From Oryzias latipes (lineage: Eukaryota > Chordata > Actinopteri > Beloniformes > Adrianichthyidae), in assembly GCF_002234675.1 (NCBI RefSeq), contig NC_019876.2, positions 18,793,354 to 18,857,353 on the forward strand: a stretch of 64,000 bases of DNA, in the 5' to 3' direction. Every line of letters starts with the position of its first letter. Positions within the stretch are counted from its first letter, which is position 1. Of the stretch, positions 58,561 through 64,000 are shown piece after piece. A program made the position numbers and the translations under genes. A model generated the notes under the pieces. It ran no database searches, was not told where the DNA came from, and saw only the letters and a list, made by a program, of their open reading frames with translations.

Positions 58561-59005
58561 TTGTGTCATTTCCCTTTTGGTTGAAGATGTTGTTCCCCAT
58601 ATCAGATAAAAGCATATTAAAGACTGAACTCTTTAAACAGGAGATGAGTAAACGTTGATTCTGACGTGCTAATGTTTCCACAAACAGAGCGTGTAAAACT
58701 ATGGAAGAATGATGCAAGATTCTTTATTTGTCACAGCTTTCACTGGCGCATGAAATGATGTTACAGTTAAACCCAGACAAGAGGGGAAATGCACTTGCCC
58801 TGACAATGCACAGGGGAGGGGGAGGATAACAAGAATGCTGACACGAAAAGTGAAATCAGCGTCAAGTGTCACCTACCACACACACAGCTAATTTTCTGTT
58901 TCTGTAGAAGTGGAAATGCTGGTTGTATCTTGTACTGGTCTAACAGAGTTGTTGAGGGGAATGTTATGGTCAATTTTGAAGCAAATTCCCCTCAATTTGG
59001 GCAGA

Positions 59006-59249
59006 AAGTGAAAGTTCCATTAGTTGTCATGCAATTAGGTGTATGAAATTTACGAACAATTTCCTTAACTGGGGGAGCGGTCAGCTGCACACATTTTAGT
59101 GGTTTAACGCCAGCAATACAACCCATTCACGCCGAGTGTAAAGCAAGGAGGCACTGGCTTACATTTTTAGAGTATTTTGTATGACCTGGCCTAGAACTCA
59201 TTTTGACCAGTCTCAGGGCGGTCATTCTCTCACAACGCCGCTGAGCTGG
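59006..59249 (-). repeat. tRNA-derived SINE, copy 2
   Basis: Same family and orientation as the copy at 56908. Shared text includes ttccattagttgtca, ggtttaacgccagc, agcaaggaggcactgg and cgctgagctgg. About 58561-59005 before it is unassigned DNA with a GC-rich patch. Confidence 0.65.
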
Positions 59250-59672
59250 CACTTACTTGTTTTTAACGTTTTTATATTTAGGCTAAATAAAATATTTGGG
59301 TTTAAAGAAACTGACAGTCATTAAGCCACATTTCTGTCCTGAACTTAACAAAGCACCTTAGGAGAGTCTGGAAAATGTCTTTCCATCAGTCCGAACTCCC
59401 CAATACAATCTAAGACAATTCAACTGATAAAATGTGAAATAAAAAAGAATGTATAGTAAAAACAAAATTCCCTCTGAAAAATCAACTCTGGGACAAATTT
59501 CCAGCGGTGATTCCAAAATACTCGTCATAAAGACATACAGAGAAAGCGTGCGGTTTCTCTTCACAATGGCAGTTTGGGCTGTTTTTAAGTCTGCAGAAAA
59601 AAACAATATGAAGCATTTTTTTCCAGTATCTTTAATAGGAGATTTTGTCCAAAAACAAGAGCAACAAAAATA

Positions 59673-62209
59673 TTATTGATTCTGATGCTGAGTCTTTGCA
59701 ACAGCAGAGCGTGGAGGTGAACCGCCTGCTGATATCACGTAACCCTTTCCAGCCGGGAACCAAGCCTGCAAAGATTTAGTCCAGCTTCCGCTCTCAAAGA
59801 AAGTCAGCAGGATGTCAAAAACTGTGGCACAGAAAAAACACAGAGAATAATACAACTTTTTTAAAGGAAGGTAATATACCTGTTTTATATTAAATCCTTA
59901 ACAAGATGAAAATAACTTTGCCTTGATTAATGGCCAAAATCTTGGAGTGAAAATTCTTGACATTGTCTTTCTTTATCATGTATTCATCGATAGGCAGCCT
60001 TGCTGTGCGGACGCTCAAATCTGAGGCTTTTGAGAGGCTCAACTTCTGTAACAAACATACAAAAGAAACAAAAGTTGAAAATGCAATTTCCTCGCACACA
60101 TAAACCTGCTAAACTCAGAGCTACTGTGTTATATTTAATCGTGAATGTTTAAATGGGCAACCTATGAAAACACAAACAATTACAAAATTATTTACATTTT
60201 CTTGTCTCTTTTATTCTGTTGGAATTAATTCTCAATACCTTTTGAATACTCTCGTCCACAAGACCACCAAGAACGTAAACCTTGTCTGGATCCACCGTTT
60301 CCAAAGCTGCACACAGAAGAATTTATTTATTTATTAATTTATTTATTTATTCATTATAAACTGAATGTTTCTCAAATTCTTTTTACATTTTATTTAGGAG
60401 TAAAGATGATGCAGATGTTGTCAAATGACGCCCTCTGCTGGTTCATAAGTCACATTAGAAAAGTTGAACTCAGATCATAGTAATGACTAATACTGCACTG
60501 ATGTGTCACCTTCTTCAGCATCTGGTGTGAGGTAGACCACACTTTCTGGAGAAAAAAGCTCCAAAACTCCTTTTTCTGTTATGTCCATCTGCAAGAAAAA
60601 CACAAGGAAGAGAAAAGTAAATGATAAATGAAGCCTAAACTGAAAGAGCAGTGAACACTTTGCAATTTATATAGTAAAGATTTAATGCTAATGTGTAAAA
60701 AGCTAAAAAGAAAATGTGTCAATTGTTTTCCATGAAGTTTTTGGATCCGGTTTAAACCTTTCTAACTTTTCTGTGTGCTAAATTTACATTTCTATATGAC
60801 AAATATTTTTGTGTTAATAAAACTTTGCTCAACACTTTTGGTTGAAAAAGTAAAAACGTGAATCACCATGTAGTTGAGGAACCCATCGTTCATGCGAATA
60901 CACTCTCTGTAAAGCCGGCTGTCTTCTCCCAGGTCTGTGAGGAACACGTGAAATGGCCAAGTCGCCTTCTTGTTAGATCCGTACAGCCGCCTTAACTGAC
61001 CAGCAAGCCGGCTTATCTCCTAACCAGGAAAGAAAAGAGATCAAATCATTCAGGCTTTAGGACAAACTCTTTCTTGATTTTAAAAAATGATTTCTGAAAA
61101 TGCTGTTCAAGACACTTCTATACAGATTAATTGCCTGCAACCCACTTTGTCAGACATCCGATCAGTCATACTCAGATCGACGCAGAGTTTGAGTCCCGTA
61201 CTCTGAGCATCAGCAAGACGTTCTTTAGTGATTGCCTTCCAGACTCGTTTACTAAGCCGAGGATCGTCTGTGCTCGACTCTACCGGAAAGAAACACAAAC
61301 CATGCAGGCGGACAACGGTATTTATCTCCAGTGTCGAAATATGCTTAGCATTTTTCTTTTCTTCCACTGATCTTTATACCAGCATTATGCTCACGGCTGA
61401 GCTTCTTCCTTTGCTTCTCTTCTTTCCTCTTGCACTTTTTAGCAGCCAGCTGCCTCTCCCAGTGCCGCTGCTTCCTCAACACATTTCTCTTCGCATTAAA
61501 AGACAAAAAACAAAATTTTACTAGAAATCACAGTTCATCTCAGATCTTTATGAATGAATCTTTGCAATCCCTTAGCAAAAAGTAGTACAGTTGAATTTAT
61601 TTTGAACAAGTACACCAAGTCTACTATAAACCATGCAATGAATAAAAAGTAACTAAAAAGTAAACTTTTAATGTAGACTAGGTATTCTTGTAGTACACTT
61701 AAAAAGACAACTTTTTGTTAAGGAGTGATAACACTTCTTTACCACAAACAAATAACACTTCTCATCCAGTGATACAAATGTATAATTTCTATAATTAATT
61801 AATCACATAAGGATTTTTTTTTAACCCAGACTAAAAAAAAGTAAATCTTAATTTATGCTTTGGTCCTAATTTCATTGTGGTTAAAAAAGAAATGACAGTT
61901 TTTTATAATCTCAATCTCGCAACATCGACGTTTTACAAGACACCGATCTGTCTTAACTTAAATCGTTAAGTAAATGATTTGATGGAAATTGGGAGTGCTA
62001 TCTACTTAAGTGGACTTGAAAACACATGTTTGAGCTGCTGTACTGTAACACTGTTCTTTAAATCAAAGGTAAATACTTACTGAACACGCTGCGCTCTCTT
62101 TCCCTGCTCTTTTTTCCACGTTTGTTTCCACATCGATAAGAAGCAGATCGATGATCTCCGAGTCTCCAATGATCTGTTTTTCACGTCTATCAGATTCTAC
62201 AGTTTCCAT
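59673..62209 (-). CDS. trmt10b: tRNA methyltransferase 10 homolog B
   Basis: Exons from 5': 62081-62209, 61380-61488, 61146-61279, 60867-61019, 60510-60588, 60239-60306, 59922-60045, 59673-59821. The reading frame is continuous and gives 314 aa, close to human TRMT10B (316). TRMT10 enzymes are SPOUT-fold methyltransferases that use S-adenosylmethionine to methylate purine 9 of tRNA. The basic N-terminal region (RNVLRKQRHWERQLAAKKCKRKEEK) matches TRMT10B. The catalytic domain shows LCVDLSMTDRMSDKEISRLAGQLRRLYGSNKKA, the segment ending in YLTPDAEE, the conserved KVYVLGGLVDESIQK and ARLPIDEYM ... FHSKILAINQVFDIL. Seven introns; the one after exon 7 uses a GC donor (CAAG|GCAAAG), the others GT-AG. 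It faces the THAP-like fragment across a 0.7-kb gap. Confidence 0.93.
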
Positions 62210-62946
62210 TTCACTAAGCTAAGTGGAGGCATACTCCAAGACAACCCTTTAAATGTAGATTTAAAGAAAATATGACATGTTTGTACTGTGTATGTAGAGC
62301 TTAACATATAATTGTGTTTGTTGGTAAAATAATCGTGGAACTTCAAAAATAAACTCTACAACAATAAAGACGTCGTTTAAAGATATATTATTTATGTCTC
62401 AGTAGTGGAAAAACTACGCCTTAAAAGTCCAAATAGAGAATTGTGAAGGCAGAAACTGATCAAAAACTAAATCGATCCAACACAGCCTGTTAGCCAATAT
62501 TTCGTGTCCCTTTTAAATGACGCAATAGTTACCAGACCCAGAACAATGACCCCTACTGGTGGGTCCGACTAATGACAATTTTTATAGTTTAACTTTTTTC
62601 AACGATGTTTTCATTGAAATCATTTTAATGACTATTATAATTCATTATCCTATATTGTCAGTATATTTGCATAATATTGAGATTGAAGCTTTGTATTATA
62701 AAAAAAATCGTCAGGCTTTTTTTTCCCTACATGATCATTCCTCTTGACTCACCACAAGAGGACGCTGTAAGCTTTGGTCAGATCAGTTATATCGCGAGAG
62801 GAGACACGCCCGCTTGGGAAGCCTGGCCCAATGAGTTATATCACTAGAGGAGACATCACGTGATTCCTCATGGGAGGAGAGCACCGCCATCTTGGTGAGG
62901 TCAAGTCACTGCTGCAGTGCATGCATGTGAACTCATTTTTTGCAAA
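62210..62946. promoter_or_regulatory. Shared upstream region of trmt10b and the THAP-like fragment
   Basis: A head-to-head intergenic region of 737 bp. Near the right side two direct copies of a motif lie 48 bp apart (agttatatcgcgagaggaga at 62785 and agttatatcactagaggaga at 62834), followed by cacgtga (an E-box) at 62857. The right half is GC-richer. A bidirectional promoter is an inference from orientation. Confidence 0.4.
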
Positions 62947-63531
62947 ATGCCAGTTCATTGTGCAAGTTTCAACTGCCAAAATCAGAGTCCACAAAGGAGG
63001 AAGGCAGAACATTTCACAGGTAAGAACTATAATTTTTTCTTTCACTGCTGGAGGGGCTTTATTAATAGAACACATGTTGACATGCTTGATACTGCAGGGC
63101 TATTATCAACATGCTGCATGATGTACGTATAATTTGCTGTCGACATAAATATAAACTTTATTTAGTTAAACCTGTACACGGTATACTAGGACTAGGCTTA
63201 TATAGTTATATAGATTTATACATTTCTGACTAAGTGACTGAACTTTTCTTGCAGGTTCCCAATGGATTCAGACTTAAGGAAAAAGTGGGCCTCAGCAATA
63301 AAAAGAGCTAACCCAGATGGATCACTGTGGTTACCAACTAGCAATACAGTCTGGCTATGTTCAAAAGATATTGGGGAAACAGATTTTGATAAGACTGGCC
63401 AGACTGTTTGCTTGAAACCCGACACCATACCATCTATGTTACACAAACTGATCACTCACATGAATCAGTGGGGAAATCAATTGTTTTTCTTTTGTTTTTT
63501 GTTTCTTTTTAAAGGGGAAAATCTTTTTTGA
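62947..63531 (+). pseudogene. THAP-domain fragment, probably non-functional
   Basis: Exon 1 (62947-63019) starts MPVHCASFNCQNQ, the usual THAP start with the first zinc cysteines. After a GT-AG intron, exon 2 (63255-63531) reads [44 protein letters not shown], the middle of a THAP finger with its invariant Trp and third Cys. Two faults: exon 1 leaves one base while exon 2 needs two to keep frame, and the final zinc His (normally in C-S-x-H-F) is replaced (CSKDI). No other domain follows; the frame ends after a Phe-rich run. It could be a young host pseudogene or a remnant of a THAP-bearing DNA transposon. Confidence 0.6.
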
Positions 63532-64000
63532 CTTTTGGACTTATTGTTGACTTATTATTATCATTTATTATTATTGACCTATCATTGATTTATTGTTATC
63601 ATTTAATATTATTATTGACTTACTATTGATTTATCATTATTATTTATTATTGATTCATCATTATTATTTATTATTGACTTATTTATATATTGTTATTTTG
63701 TATTATTATTGACTTATTATTGATTTATTATCATTTAATATTATTATTGACTTATTATTTTTATATTGTTATTATTTATTATTAATATCAACGTATTGTT
63801 GGGCTTTTCTAAATAATTTAAATTACAAGTCAAAGAAGTCTAAAACTTTGAAATGTTTAAATATTATTTTCAAAAATTCTTTGTAATTTTTATTTATTTA
63901 CAAGAAGTTCTGCAACAATGCATTTTGTTTGTACAGCAACAAATGATGTATGTATATATATATAAATTATATACATATATTATATATTTATTTATATGTA
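63532..64000. repeat. TTATT/ATTGAC low-complexity tract
   Basis: Irregular tandem copies of ttattattgac and gatttattatc at about 63538-63790, then AT-rich DNA ending in TA repeats (about 63952-64000). No gene. Confidence 0.75.

Noticed and set aside
62081-63531. trmt10b and the THAP fragment as one locus
   Set aside because: They lie on opposite strands, and trmt10b is complete on its own.

Overview
This window is teleost fish nuclear DNA. The evidence is vertebrate multi-exon genes with GT-AG introns, AT-rich intergenic DNA, and a dense load of fish-type repeats (hAT, Tc1/mariner, Penelope, Ty3/Gypsy fossils, tRNA-derived SINEs, many short inverted-repeat elements). Several repeats look like families I associate with medaka-type (Oryzias) genomes; that is an impression from memory, not a search result.

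Layout. 1-2.3 kb: a very GC-rich block and a repeat with an A-rich tail. 2.3-6.5 kb: one hAT transposon with an exact 8-bp target duplication and a second DNA element nested inside it. 8.3-9.95 kb: a broken Ty3/Gypsy chromovirus end, then a Penelope-like fragment. 10.5-20.3 kb (minus): an apparently intact 14-exon PARP14-like gene (RRM-like, KH-like region, two macro domains, WWE, PARP catalytic domain). 20.4-26.6 kb: LINE tails and a Gypsy fossil split by a 2.14-kb fold-back element. 26.9-32.05 kb (minus): a second, shorter PARP14-like gene with no macro domains. 32-38 kb: intergenic repeats and a relic chemokine copy. 39.2-45.9 kb (plus): a tandem duplication carrying two nearly identical 110-aa CXC chemokine genes. 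46-53 kb: repeats (LINE, Tc1, inverted-repeat elements). 53.4-55.7 kb (plus): a third, different CXC chemokine gene. 59.7-62.2 kb (minus): an intact 8-exon trmt10b. 62.9-63.5 kb (plus): a THAP-domain fragment head to head with trmt10b. The window ends in TTATT-rich low-complexity DNA.

How the genes fit together. PARP14-type mono-ADP-ribosyltransferases and ELR-negative CXC chemokines are interferon-stimulated in vertebrates. Both PARP14-like genes and both duplicated chemokine genes have a match to the interferon-stimulated response element core in their proximal upstream DNA. The 10-56 kb part therefore reads as an innate-immune neighbourhood that grew by duplication, with trmt10b as a housekeeping neighbour. 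I found no classical RNA gene, CRISPR array or prokaryotic feature. The most notable points are the macro-less PARP14 paralogue, the young chemokine duplication whose coding changes are mostly amino-acid-changing, and the long fold-back element.
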